A DNA stretch of 6,882 bases from Idiomarina sp. UBA6142 (GTDB taxonomy: Bacteria; Pseudomonadota; Gammaproteobacteria; Enterobacterales; Alteromonadaceae): the NCBI GenBank assembly GCA_002423905.1, contig DIVC01000028.1, positions 1 through 6,882 on the forward strand, given 5' to 3'. The notes under the pieces were generated by a model. It did not search any database, was not told where the DNA came from, and was given only the letters and a program-made list of their open reading frames with translations. A program made the translations under genes and the position numbers. Positions 1 through 6,168 of this stretch are shown here, one piece after another. How positions within the stretch are numbered: position 1 is the first letter of the stretch; the number at the start of each line of letters is the position of its first letter.

Positions 1-110
1 AACCTTTTTATATTGAACATGCCCTTGGCATGGCGGCAATATTATCTGGTGTATGGATTGCCAATCGCAAAAAAAGAAAGCCCGGCACAATGGCCGGGCA
101 AATAAACTAA
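1..110 (+). CDS. C-terminal fragment of a membrane protein, probably a DMT/EamA-family transporter (partial)
   Basis: The frame whose first complete codon begins at base 3 is open from the left edge to TAA at 108-110 and gives about 35 residues. The fragment starts PFYIEHALGM, continues through a hydrophobic segment (AAILSGVWIA) and ends in a basic tail (NRKKRKPG). An acidic/aromatic turn, then a helix with small residues and 'GVW', then a positive cytoplasmic end resembles the last helix of EamA/DMT drug-metabolite transporters. That family match is recognised by pattern only and other polytopic proteins could end this way. The last codons (80-99) coincide with the terminator hairpin of the opposite strand, which supports convergent transcription with polA. 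The start lies outside the window, so length and substrate cannot be judged. Confidence 0.55.
   Translation, partial: PFYIEHALGMAAILSGVWIANRKKRKPGTMAGQIN
66..99 (-). terminator. Rho-independent terminator on the minus strand, downstream of polA
   Basis: On the minus strand GCCCGGC (99-93) pairs perfectly with GCCGGGC (86-80) around a 6-nt loop, and is followed at once by TTTCTTTTTTT (79-69). This is a textbook intrinsic terminator. On the plus strand the same stem is followed by AAATAAAC, so it would work poorly there. It can end polA read-through, and it also forms the 3' end of the candidate small RNA. The hairpin lies inside the last codons of the convergent plus-strand gene. Confidence 0.85.
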
Positions 111-205
111 CAATCCAGGGAGAGAAATCTATGAAAAGCGATAAAAACTCTAACATCTCATTCGTTCATTGCGCCTTTCATTAATTCAGACTTACCGCTC
201 CGCTA
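69..205 (-). ncRNA. Candidate small RNA in the polA 3' intergenic region (Spot 42 position)
   Basis: No gene covers 111-267. Read on the minus strand, ATGAAAGGCG (181-172) pairs with CGCTTTTCAT (140-131): ten consecutive pairs, nine Watson-Crick and one G-U. On the plus strand that wobble would be an A-C mismatch, so the fold favours a minus-strand RNA. The stem closes a 31-nt loop. It is followed by about 31 unpaired bases (130-100) with a C/U-rich core, TTTCTCTCCCTGG (127-115), and then by the strong terminator at 99-69. A stem-loop, an anti-Shine-Dalgarno-like segment and a terminator with U tail make the usual plan of an Hfq-dependent trans-acting sRNA. The 5' end near 205 is a guess from a TATGAA hexamer at 215-210 or TATAAA at 225-220; no good -35 is seen. 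In E. coli spf (Spot 42) lies downstream of polA, but alignment by eye finds only short matches such as GGTAAG. Alternatively it is just the 3' UTR of polA. Confidence 0.4.
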
Positions 206-267
206 AAAGTTCATAAAAATTTATAAAAATCCTTAACTAAGTAAATTCCCTTGATTTTATTGACTAT

Positions 268-3045
268 TTAGTGCGCTTCATCCCAATTATTTCCGCTACC
301 TGCCTCAGCAATTAATGGCACATCGAGCTGGCAGGTCTGTTCCATAACCTTAACCAACTGCGGAATCAGGGCAGTGAGGCATTCTTGCTTCACTTCGAAC
401 ACTAATTCATCATGAACCTGCATGATCATGAACACATCGTTCGCTTGGGTTTCGCTGGCAATAAATGCAGCGACATCAATCATCGCCTTTTTAATGATAT
501 CTGCCGCTGTACCCTGCATCGGTGCGTTAATGGCAGCGCGCTCAGCGGCTTTTACCCGGCCCTGATTGGTGGCTCGAATTTCGGGCAATTGCAGGCGTCG
601 GCCAAATAAGGTTTCAACATAGCCATACTGTTTGGCCTTTTTGCGGGTTTCCTCCATATAACGCAACACCCCTGGGAAGCGCTCAAAATACTTGTCCATG
701 TACAGCTGCGCTTCGTGGCGCGGAATATCCAATTGTTGCGCCAGCCCAAACGCCGACATGCCGTATATCAAGCCAAAATTTACCGCTTTGGCGCGGCGTC
801 GCTGTTCACCGGTTACTTGCTCTAACGGCGTACTAAACACCTCCGCCGCGGTCGCGGCGTGAATATCGCGACCTTTCGAGAACGCCTCAAGCAGCTGCTT
901 GTCTTGCGACAAATGCGCCATGATCCGCAGCTCAATTTGACTATAGTCAATAGCGACAATTTGGTAACCCGCTGGCGCGGTAAATGCTTTACGAACGCGC
1001 CGGCCGGCTTCGGTACGAATTGGAATATTTTGTAAGTTGGGGTCACTCGATGATAGCCGCCCCGTCGCTGTCACCGCCTGATGGTACGAGGTATGAATAC
1101 GATTAGTGCGTGGGTTTACCATTTTCGGCAGTTTATCGGTATAAGTCGATTTCAACTTGCTCAGCCCGCGATGGCGCATGATCACATCAGGTAACGGATA
1201 ATTGAGCGCTAGCTCTTGTAATACGTCTTCTGCGGTTGATGGTTGTCCGGTTGGCGTTTTCTTCAGCGCAGGAATACCGAGCTTGTCGAATAATATCTGC
1301 TGTAACTGCTTCGGTGAACTTAAGTTGAACGTTTCGCCCGCGATCTCGTAAGCCTGCTGCTCTAGTTGCTGCAAATCTTTAGCTATTTCGTGGCTTTGCC
1401 GTGCTAATAACGGCGCATCAATCTGCACCCCACGTTGTTCCATGTCGACCAACACCGGAACCAGCGGTAATTCAATGTCCCTGAGGACCGACACCAACTG
1501 CTGATGCGGCTGTAATTGCTTGCCCAACTGCTGGTGCAAGCGCAGAGTGACATCAGCATCTTCGGCGGCATACGGCCCCGCCTGCTCTAAGGCAATTTCG
1601 TTAAAGGTAAGCTGTTTAGCGCCTTTGCCGGCGATATCAGTAAAACTGGTTGGGCTATGGCCTAAGTAATGGCGACTGAGCGAATCCATATCGTGACGGG
1701 TTGCGACACTATCCAGCACATAAGAGGCAAGCATGGTGTCATCAGCAATACCTTGCAAGCGAATATCGTAACGCCGCAAGATATGGCTATCGTATTTCAA
1801 GTTTTGCCCAATTTTGGCGGGAATAGTCGCCTCTAATAAAGGTTTTAATTGCTCAAGTACCCACTGCCGCGATAACTGATCGGGGGCACCCGGGTAGTCA
1901 TGCGCAACGGGCACATAAGCAGCTGAGCCTGGCTCTACCGCAAAACTAACACCGACCAATTCAGCCTCCATATAGTTCAGGCTGGTGGTTTCGGTATCAA
2001 AGGCAAATGCCGATGCCTGCTTTAAGCGCTGCAGCCAGGTTTTAAACTCCTGCTCGCTAGTGATCACTTGATACCCCTTGCTATCAACTGCCACCGGCGC
2101 CTCTACCGGCGCTGCGGCAGCGCGTGCATCAGCGCCTCTCACATAGGCCGATACTGCGCCATGCGCTTTAAGCTCAGCCAGCCAGCGGCGAAATTCACAC
2201 TGCTGATAAAGCGCTAATAAGGCATCATCGTCTGGCTCGGTGATCATCAGCTCATCGGGATGAAAAGCCAATGCTACGTCGAGCTTGATGGTCGCTAAAT
2301 CGCGCGATAACAGCAAAATATCTTTATGCTCGCGCAATTTATCTGGCATCGTTTTAGCGCCGCGAAATTCTAACGTTGCCACTTGTTCGGGGTCTGCGAG
2401 CATGGCATCAATGCTGTCCATACCTTGTAACATTGCCAGCGCGGTTTTCTCTCCCACCTTCGGTAGGCCCGGAATATTATCAGAGCTGTCGCCCATTAAG
2501 GAGAGCAAATCAATCATTTGCTCCGGCCGTACCCCGTACTTTTCAACGACCCCAGCGTCATCAAGCAAGGTATCGGTCATCGTATTGATTAACATCACAT
2601 GGTCATTGACCAACTGAGCCATGTCTTTGTCGCCGGTACTGATTAAGGTAAAACGCCCCGATTCAGCGGCCTGCTTCGCTAACGTACCAATCACATCATC
2701 GGCTTCAACACCATCGATACACAGCAATGGCAATCCTAATGCCTGAACAATTTTATGCAGTGGTTCAATTTGTCCACGCAAATCGTCAGGCATTGGTGGA
2801 CGATTTGCTTTGTAAGGGGCATACATATCATTGCGAAAGGTCGGCCCTTTGGCATCGAAGACAACTGCCATATGGGTTGGCTGGTATTTGCTAATCAAAC
2901 TGCGCAGCATGTTGACCACACCATAAATGGCGCCAGTCGGCTCGCCGGCGGAATTGGTTAAATGCGGCGGTGCGTAAAACGCGCGAAATAAATACGATGA
3001 GCCATCCACCAGAATAAACGGATTGGTAGGTACTGTTGCAGTCAT
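268..3045 (-). CDS. polA: DNA polymerase I
   Basis: This 925-residue protein (E. coli PolA has 928) fills gaps after Okazaki primer removal and in excision repair. The N-terminal 5'-3' nuclease domain (about 1-300) shows ILVDGSS with D14, VFDAKGPTFR, GVEADDVIG, STGDKDMAQL and LMGDSSDNIPG. An Ala/Pro-rich linker follows (about 303-320). The 3'-5' proofreading domain keeps the DxE pair D350/E352, D419 in NLKYD, and Y492/D496 in YAAEDADVT. The polymerase domain (about 520-925) has motif A DYSQIELR (D700), motif B RRAKAVNFGLIYG (K753, F757, Y761) and motif C VHDELVFE (D879, E880). All three activities should be intact. The ATG at 3045-3043 was chosen because E. coli PolA starts at the equivalent place and an AGTAGAG stretch lies about 5 bases upstream; an in-frame TTG adds 20 residues without homology. 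It is divergent from the gene at 3530. DnaA boxes upstream suggest DnaA control. Confidence 0.98.
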   Translation of the reverse strand: MTATVPTNPFILVDGSSYLFRAFYAPPHLTNSAGEPTGAIYGVVNMLRSLISKYQPTHMAVVFDAKGPTFRNDMYAPYKANRPPMPDDLRGQIEPLHKIVQALGLPLLCIDGVEADDVIGTLAKQAAESGRFTLISTGDKDMAQLVNDHVMLINTMTDTLLDDAGVVEKYGVRPEQMIDLLSLMGDSSDNIPGLPKVGEKTALAMLQGMDSIDAMLADPEQVATLEFRGAKTMPDKLREHKDILLLSRDLATIKLDVALAFHPDELMITEPDDDALLALYQQCEFRRWLAELKAHGAVSAYVRGADARAAAAPVEAPVAVDSKGYQVITSEQEFKTWLQRLKQASAFAFDTETTSLNYMEAELVGVSFAVEPGSAAYVPVAHDYPGAPDQLSRQWVLEQLKPLLEATIPAKIGQNLKYDSHILRRYDIRLQGIADDTMLASYVLDSVATRHDMDSLSRHYLGHSPTSFTDIAGKGAKQLTFNEIALEQAGPYAAEDADVTLRLHQQLGKQLQPHQQLVSVLRDIELPLVPVLVDMEQRGVQIDAPLLARQSHEIAKDLQQLEQQAYEIAGETFNLSSPKQLQQILFDKLGIPALKKTPTGQPSTAEDVLQELALNYPLPDVIMRHRGLSKLKSTYTDKLPKMVNPRTNRIHTSYHQAVTATGRLSSSDPNLQNIPIRTEAGRRVRKAFTAPAGYQIVAIDYSQIELRIMAHLSQDKQLLEAFSKGRDIHAATAAEVFSTPLEQVTGEQRRRAKAVNFGLIYGMSAFGLAQQLDIPRHEAQLYMDKYFERFPGVLRYMEETRKKAKQYGYVETLFGRRLQLPEIRATNQGRVKAAERAAINAPMQGTAADIIKKAMIDVAAFIASETQANDVFMIMQVHDELVFEVKQECLTALIPQLVKVMEQTCQLDVPLIAEAGSGNNWDEAH

Positions 3046-3141
3046 ATTAGCTCTACTTGCGACGATGAAACATGCTGCTAAGAATGCCACAGCCACGCGC
3101 TGCAAGCCAGCGTGCTCGAGGTAATCCTAACGGGCTAAAAA

Positions 3142-3178
3142 TGTGGATATGCTGTGGATAAGTCTGTTGACAAGATCT
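3142..3178 (-). promoter_or_regulatory. Phased DnaA-box cluster upstream of polA
   Basis: On the minus strand a perfect DnaA box TTATCCACA lies at 3161-3153. It is flanked by ATATCCACA at 3150-3142 (one mismatch) and TTGTCAACA at 3173-3165 (two mismatches). Their starts are 11 and 12 bases apart, about one helical turn, and all face the same way. AGATCT at 3173-3178, touching the third box, matches the 6-mer described as an ATP-DnaA site. Weaker single candidates with the same orientation lie at 3247-3255 and 3296-3304. The cluster is about 100-130 bases upstream of the polA ATG, where a bound activator or repressor could act. I recall a report that DnaA stimulates polA expression in E. coli; this should be checked. 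It could also be an origin-type or DnaA-titrating site. Confidence 0.6.
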
Positions 3179-3181
3179 TTT

Positions 3182-3212
3182 CACCAGTGCTAGAACACAA
3201 TGTTCTCTGGTG
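3182..3212. repeat. Interrupted inverted repeat (cruciform or operator)
   Basis: CACCAG (3182-3187) and AGAACA (3192-3197) on the left pair perfectly with TGTTCT (3201-3206) and CTGGTG (3207-3212). The loop is CAA, with a 4-base TGCT bulge in the left arm only. That is twelve base pairs within 31 bases. No T-run follows on either strand, so it is not an intrinsic terminator. It sits right next to the DnaA-box cluster in the divergent promoter region, so an operator for a dimeric regulator or a structural element in the polA leader are both possible. The binding protein is not recognisable. Confidence 0.6.
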
Positions 3213-3440
3213 TGATTTTATAAAAACTGTATATTTACCAAGGAATTGTGCAAAAACAAATTCCGGACAGCTTATTTTTTTATTGTTGTGTCAGTTGTGG
3301 AAACTGCCTTTCGGGGCGAACCCTGTGTTCTTTTAGGAACAGCTTAAGACTACCATAATGTCAGCCGAAAGCTAGTCGCTAATTAGGTTTTTTTAGATCA
3401 ATTTTTGCGCAAGTGTTACTGTCTTTAGATGCAAATGTAA

Positions 3441-3469
3441 TCAATAAATAGTTTTTATTAGGCTATAAT
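3441..3469 (+). promoter_or_regulatory. Probable sigma70 promoter of the 92-residue gene
   Basis: A perfect -10 hexamer TATAAT lies at 3464-3469 in very AT-rich DNA. At the ideal 17-base spacing upstream is TCAATA (3441-3446), which matches the -35 consensus at only 3 of 6 positions. Transcription would start near 3476 and give a leader of about 55 bases with two T-runs. The Shine-Dalgarno AGGG (3521-3524) lies 5 bases before the ATG at 3530. Confidence 0.5.
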
Positions 3470-3529
3470 TAATATTATATATCGCTGGCGCTTTTTGGTT
3501 TTTTTATCTACGCTCAAAGCAGGGTTACT

Positions 3530-3808
3530 ATGGATGTACAGCCGATGAAGCTAACCAAAGAAGAGTTACAACAACTCGAAGACTTCGAGCGGCGCCGCAT
3601 CGCACTGAATCAGTCGGAGTGGTGGGAGCGGTTGTCCATGGACCAAAAGTTTGGCGTCTACCAGCTACAAAAGTTTGGTTATGACCTTGCATTTATTCGC
3701 AACGACCCGAAGGGTGCTGTTGCTGTGGTAAGGCGCGGTGCAGAATTCGCGGCGGTGAATAGCGAAGGTGACGTCGATCTAAATCCTGATATCGTCATTC
3801 GCGATTAG
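3530..3808 (+). CDS. Conserved-looking small protein of unknown function
   Basis: This gene encodes 92 residues that I do not recognise as a named family. The N-terminal half (about 7-45) is highly charged and probably helical: it starts KLTKEELQQLEDFERRR and continues through SEWWERLSMDQKFGVYQL, with a Trp-Trp pair at 31-32. The C-terminal half (about 50-90) looks like alternating beta strands, including YDLAFIR, AVAVVRRG, EFAAVNS and a final acidic DVDLNPDIVIRD. There is no signal peptide, membrane segment or cysteine, so a soluble cytoplasmic protein is likely. The start at 3530 is supported by AGGG at 3521-3524; a second ATG lies five codons in. It has its own promoter and converges with aroE, with stops 10 bases apart. 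In E. coli a different small gene (yrdB, DUF1488) flanks aroE, and this sequence does not resemble it. The coding call is firm; the function is unknown. Confidence 0.85.
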   Translation: MDVQPMKLTKEELQQLEDFERRRIALNQSEWWERLSMDQKFGVYQLQKFGYDLAFIRNDPKGAVAVVRRGAEFAAVNSEGDVDLNPDIVIRD

Positions 3809-3818
3809 TACTATCAAG

Positions 3819-4667
3819 CTATCCCTGCAAAACACTCCGCAACTGGCCCAGCACCTCCTCAGTAGCTGGCGTTAAACCGGGATGCCACAGCGCAAAACTA
3901 GCGGCGGCCTGTTCCACTAGCATACCTAAACCATCGCTCCGGCCAAGTGCTCCAGCTTGTTCAGCTTGCTGCAGAAATGGCGTAGGTGTTGCGCCATAGT
4001 TCATATCATAAACCCATATTGATGGGCGCAAGCTAACACCAGCCAGGGTTAGCGATTGACCATGCCAGCCAGCACTAGTGGCATTCACGATAATAGCCTG
4101 GTGACAATGCTGCGTGGTTACATCACTCAGCGCTACCACGGCCACTCGTTGTCGCTCACCGTGACTGAGATAGGGCATAAGCTGCTGCAACAACTGCTGC
4201 GCACGGCTCAGCGTGCGATTGGCCACAATGATGCTGGCTACACCCGCCTGCAACAGTGGCAGTATGACACCGCGAGTAGCACCACCGGCGCCAAGCACAA
4301 GCACCTTTGCTCCGTTAAGTTGGCCAAGCTGACGCTGCAGATCGGTTACCAAACCTAGCCCATCGGTATTGTCACCATACAACTGACCGTTGGCGCGCCG
4401 CTGTAGGGTATTTACTGCGGCCGCCGCCTGCGCTCGCGGCGAGTAAGTGCTGCAAAGCGCATAGGCAGCTTGCTTGAACGGCACCGTCACGTTGGCACCA
4501 CCACCGCCATGGCGAAAAAACTCACTCACCGTACGAGGAAAGCGTGCTACTGATGACAAACTGCGGGTATAGCGCAATTCGATACCAAATTGTTGCGCAA
4601 ACATGTGGTGGATTTGTGGCGACAAGCTATGCCCCACCGGATTGCCTATTACCGTAAATAAAGTCAT
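3819..4667 (-). CDS. aroE: Shikimate dehydrogenase (NADP+)
   Basis: AroE reduces 3-dehydroshikimate to shikimate with NADPH in the cytoplasmic route to aromatic amino acids. The 282 residues (E. coli 272) show the substrate-binding start GNPVGHSLSP (S14, S16), then ANVTVPFK with the catalytic lysine K65 and GDNTDG with catalytic D102. The NADP-binding loop GAGGATRG is at 126-133, NRT at 150-152, and SDGLGMLVEQAA with Q253 at the end. The ATG at 4667-4665 was preferred because homologues begin just before this FTVIGNP segment. A TTG 30 bases upstream would add ten residues and overlap hemF. The gap to the hemF stop is 11 bases, with a weak GAGA upstream, so it is probably translated from the smg-yrdD-tsaC-hemF-aroE transcript and is its last gene. 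No clear terminator follows before the convergent gene. Confidence 0.97.
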   Translation of the reverse strand: MTLFTVIGNPVGHSLSPQIHHMFAQQFGIELRYTRSLSSVARFPRTVSEFFRHGGGGANVTVPFKQAAYALCSTYSPRAQAAAAVNTLQRRANGQLYGDNTDGLGLVTDLQRQLGQLNGAKVLVLGAGGATRGVILPLLQAGVASIIVANRTLSRAQQLLQQLMPYLSHGERQRVAVVALSDVTTQHCHQAIIVNATSAGWHGQSLTLAGVSLRPSIWVYDMNYGATPTPFLQQAEQAGALGRSDGLGMLVEQAAASFALWHPGLTPATEEVLGQLRSVLQG

Positions 4668-4678
4668 ATTCGAGTGTC

Positions 4679-5596
4679 TCAACAACAATCCAGCCAATCA
4701 CGCGGCCGCAAATAATTGTCATACAAGTCAGCCTCGGCACTATTCGGCTCAGGCTGGTAGCCATACTCCCAGCGCACCAATGGCGGCATCGACATCAAAA
4801 TAGACTCGGTGCGACCACCCGTTTGCAGACCAAACAAGGTGCCGCGATCCCATACCAAATTAAACTCAACATAGCGACCGCGGCGATACAATTGAAACTG
4901 ACGCTCACGCTCACCATACGGGGTGTTCTTGCGCCGCTCGATGATCGGTAAATAAGCCGCTAAATAGGCATCGCCTACGGCACGCATAATGGCAAAGCAC
5001 TGGTCGAACCCGCGCTGGTTCAGATCGTCAAAAAATAGCCCGCCGACGCCCCGTGTTTCGCCGCGATGCTTCAACCAAAAATACTCGTCACACCATTTTT
5101 TGTAGGCTGGATACAGTTCTTTACCGAATGGATCGAGCGCTGCTTTGGCAACTTGGTGCCAATGCTTCACATCATCCAAAACCGGATAAAATGGCGTTAA
5201 ATCAAAACCACCGCCAAACCACCATACCGGCTCGGCACCAGGCTTTTCGGCAATAAAAAAGCGGACATTGGCATGACTGGTTGGAACGTATGGATTGCGC
5301 GGGTGCTGGACCAACGACACCCCACAGGCATTAAAGCTGCGGCCGGCCAGCTCGGGCCTATGGGCGGTAGCAGATGCGGGCATATGCTCACCAAACACGT
5401 GCGAATAACCTACCCCGCCTTGCTCCAGTACGCCACCTTCACGCAATACCCGCGAACGGCCTCCGCCGCCACCTGGTCGTTGCCAGCTTTCCTCAACAAA
5501 TTGACCACCACCATCAGCGTGCTCGAGCCCGGCACAAATTCGGTCTTGGAGCTCAGTTAAATAGGCGTTCACTTGGCTTAGCATCTGGTGTTGCAT
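4679..5596 (-). CDS. hemF: Oxygen-dependent coproporphyrinogen III oxidase
   Basis: HemF converts coproporphyrinogen III to protoporphyrinogen IX by two oxidative decarboxylations that use O2, in aerobic heme synthesis. The 305 residues (E. coli 299) carry the family signature throughout: [14 protein letters not shown] (37-50), the catalytic SHANVRFF (107-114), [14 protein letters not shown] (125-138), [19 protein letters not shown] (168-186) and [20 protein letters not shown] (242-261). The four conserved histidines expected for metal binding and catalysis are present at H98, H108, H147 and H177, two residues ahead of E. coli numbering. The start ATG (5596-5594) has a CGAGAA ribosome site 6-7 bases upstream and lies only 2 bases after the tsaC stop, which points to coupled translation. 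The presence of hemF implies growth with oxygen. Confidence 0.98.
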   Translation of the reverse strand: MQHQMLSQVNAYLTELQDRICAGLEHADGGGQFVEESWQRPGGGGGRSRVLREGGVLEQGGVGYSHVFGEHMPASATAHRPELAGRSFNACGVSLVQHPRNPYVPTSHANVRFFIAEKPGAEPVWWFGGGFDLTPFYPVLDDVKHWHQVAKAALDPFGKELYPAYKKWCDEYFWLKHRGETRGVGGLFFDDLNQRGFDQCFAIMRAVGDAYLAAYLPIIERRKNTPYGERERQFQLYRRGRYVEFNLVWDRGTLFGLQTGGRTESILMSMPPLVRWEYGYQPEPNSAEADLYDNYLRPRDWLDCC

Positions 5597-5598
5597 GA

Positions 5599-6156
5599 TT
5601 ATTCTCGAATAACTCGTTGTGACATCGGGTCAACAATACGGCTCGGCCGCTCGGCTCCGCCTGTTGCTTGGTGCATGACCCATCCTAATTCATCGGCAAA
5701 CTGCGCCGCTACCGCATCGGCATCGCGCAGCGCTGGTTCGCCGCTACGGTTGGCGCTGGTGGAGACAATCGCACTGTTGAGCGCTTTACAGAGCTGCCGC
5801 GCGGGTTCAAATGCAGTTATTCGCACGGCAATTTGGTCATGCGCACCACGTAACGCTGCCGGCACATGAGCGGCGGCTGGTAACAGTTGGGTAACAAACC
5901 CCGGCCATTGAGAAAAAATCGTAAAGCGAAGACTCTGCGGTATAGCACGATCATCCACAAACGGCAGCAATTGACTATAATCCGCTGCCAACAAAATGAG
6001 CCCTTTATCTTGCGGCCGCTGTTTTAACGCTAATAATTTCTGCAACGCCTCAGGATTACGCGGATCACAGCCGAAACCAAACACCGCTTCGGTTGGGTAA
6101 GCCAACAGCTGACCTTGGCGAAAAGCTTCGCGTGCAGCTTGAAAATCATCATTCAT
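5599..6156 (-). CDS. tsaC: Threonylcarbamoyl-AMP synthase (tRNA t6A37 synthesis)
   Basis: TsaC (YrdC/RimN) makes threonylcarbamoyl-AMP from threonine, bicarbonate and ATP. The TsaBDE proteins then transfer the group to A37 of ANN-decoding tRNAs. The 185 residues (E. coli 190) form a single YrdC domain without the C-terminal Sua5 extension. Visible motifs are [14 protein letters not shown] (19-32), [12 protein letters not shown] (44-55), SQWPG (82-86), AVRIT (110-114) and the nucleotide-binding VSTSANRSG (131-139). Where E. coli has WPGPVT this protein has WPGFVT. The ATG at 6156-6154 fits the E. coli start (MNN...) and lies 12 bases after the yrdD stop. The ribosome site is weak (GTGGAT), so translation may rely on coupling. 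Confidence 0.97.
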   Translation of the reverse strand: MNDDFQAAREAFRQGQLLAYPTEAVFGFGCDPRNPEALQKLLALKQRPQDKGLILLAADYSQLLPFVDDRAIPQSLRFTIFSQWPGFVTQLLPAAAHVPAALRGAHDQIAVRITAFEPARQLCKALNSAIVSTSANRSGEPALRDADAVAAQFADELGWVMHQATGGAERPSRIVDPMSQRVIRE

Positions 6157-6168
6157 ACAAGATATCCA

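Larger units (their letters stand above)
3046..3529. other. Divergent intergenic region between polA and the 92-residue gene
   Basis: These 484 bases contain no convincing coding sequence. From left to right they hold the polA leader, a DnaA-box cluster (3142-3178), an interrupted palindrome (3182-3212), and an AT-rich patch (3215-3238). Next come an inverted repeat GGAATT/AATTCC (3242-3247 and 3259-3264) and a run of small hairpins. Those are CAGTT/AACTG (3292-3296, 3302-3306), GGG-CGAA-CCC (3314-3323), TGTTC/GAACA (3326-3330, 3337-3341) and AGC/GCT (3363-3365, 3371-3373). A T7 run follows at 3388-3394, then a very AT-rich stretch (3430-3480) with the promoter of the plus-strand gene. The leader of that gene is T-rich (3491-3506). 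The small hairpins may be chance or part of an untranslated RNA. Confidence 0.7.

Noticed and set aside
131..184. An 18-codon plus-strand reading frame with an excellent AGGGAGAG Shine-Dalgarno-like sequence (ATGAAAAGC... to TAA).
   Set aside because: It is very short, has no recognisable protein features and is better explained as the complement of the C/U-rich segment and stem of the candidate minus-strand RNA.
2285..2617. A 110-residue plus-strand reading frame inside polA and similar frames opposite aroE and hemF.
   Set aside because: They are antisense shadows of firmly identified genes and show no ribosome sites or recognisable domains.
3046..3105. A 20-residue N-terminal extension of PolA from an in-frame TTG, which looks a little like a signal peptide.
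   Set aside because: PolA is cytoplasmic, the E. coli protein begins at the position of the downstream ATG, and a better ribosome site precedes that ATG.
3192..3206. AGAACANNNTGTTCT equals the vertebrate glucocorticoid response element consensus.
   Set aside because: This is a bacterial sequence, so the match is coincidental; the dyad is kept only as an unassigned palindrome.
3275..3281. A T7 run after the GGAATT inverted repeat, considered as a terminator.
   Set aside because: The stem is AT-rich and 10 bases away from the T-run, so it is not a plausible intrinsic terminator.
3154..3336. A 60-residue plus-strand reading frame across the DnaA boxes.
   Set aside because: It lacks a ribosome site and family features and runs through the palindrome and DnaA-box cluster; it is most likely chance.
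4668..4697. A longer AroE start at TTG that overlaps the hemF end.
   Set aside because: The added residues ([10 protein letters not shown]) have no counterpart in AroE, and the ATG at 4667 gives the expected length and start.
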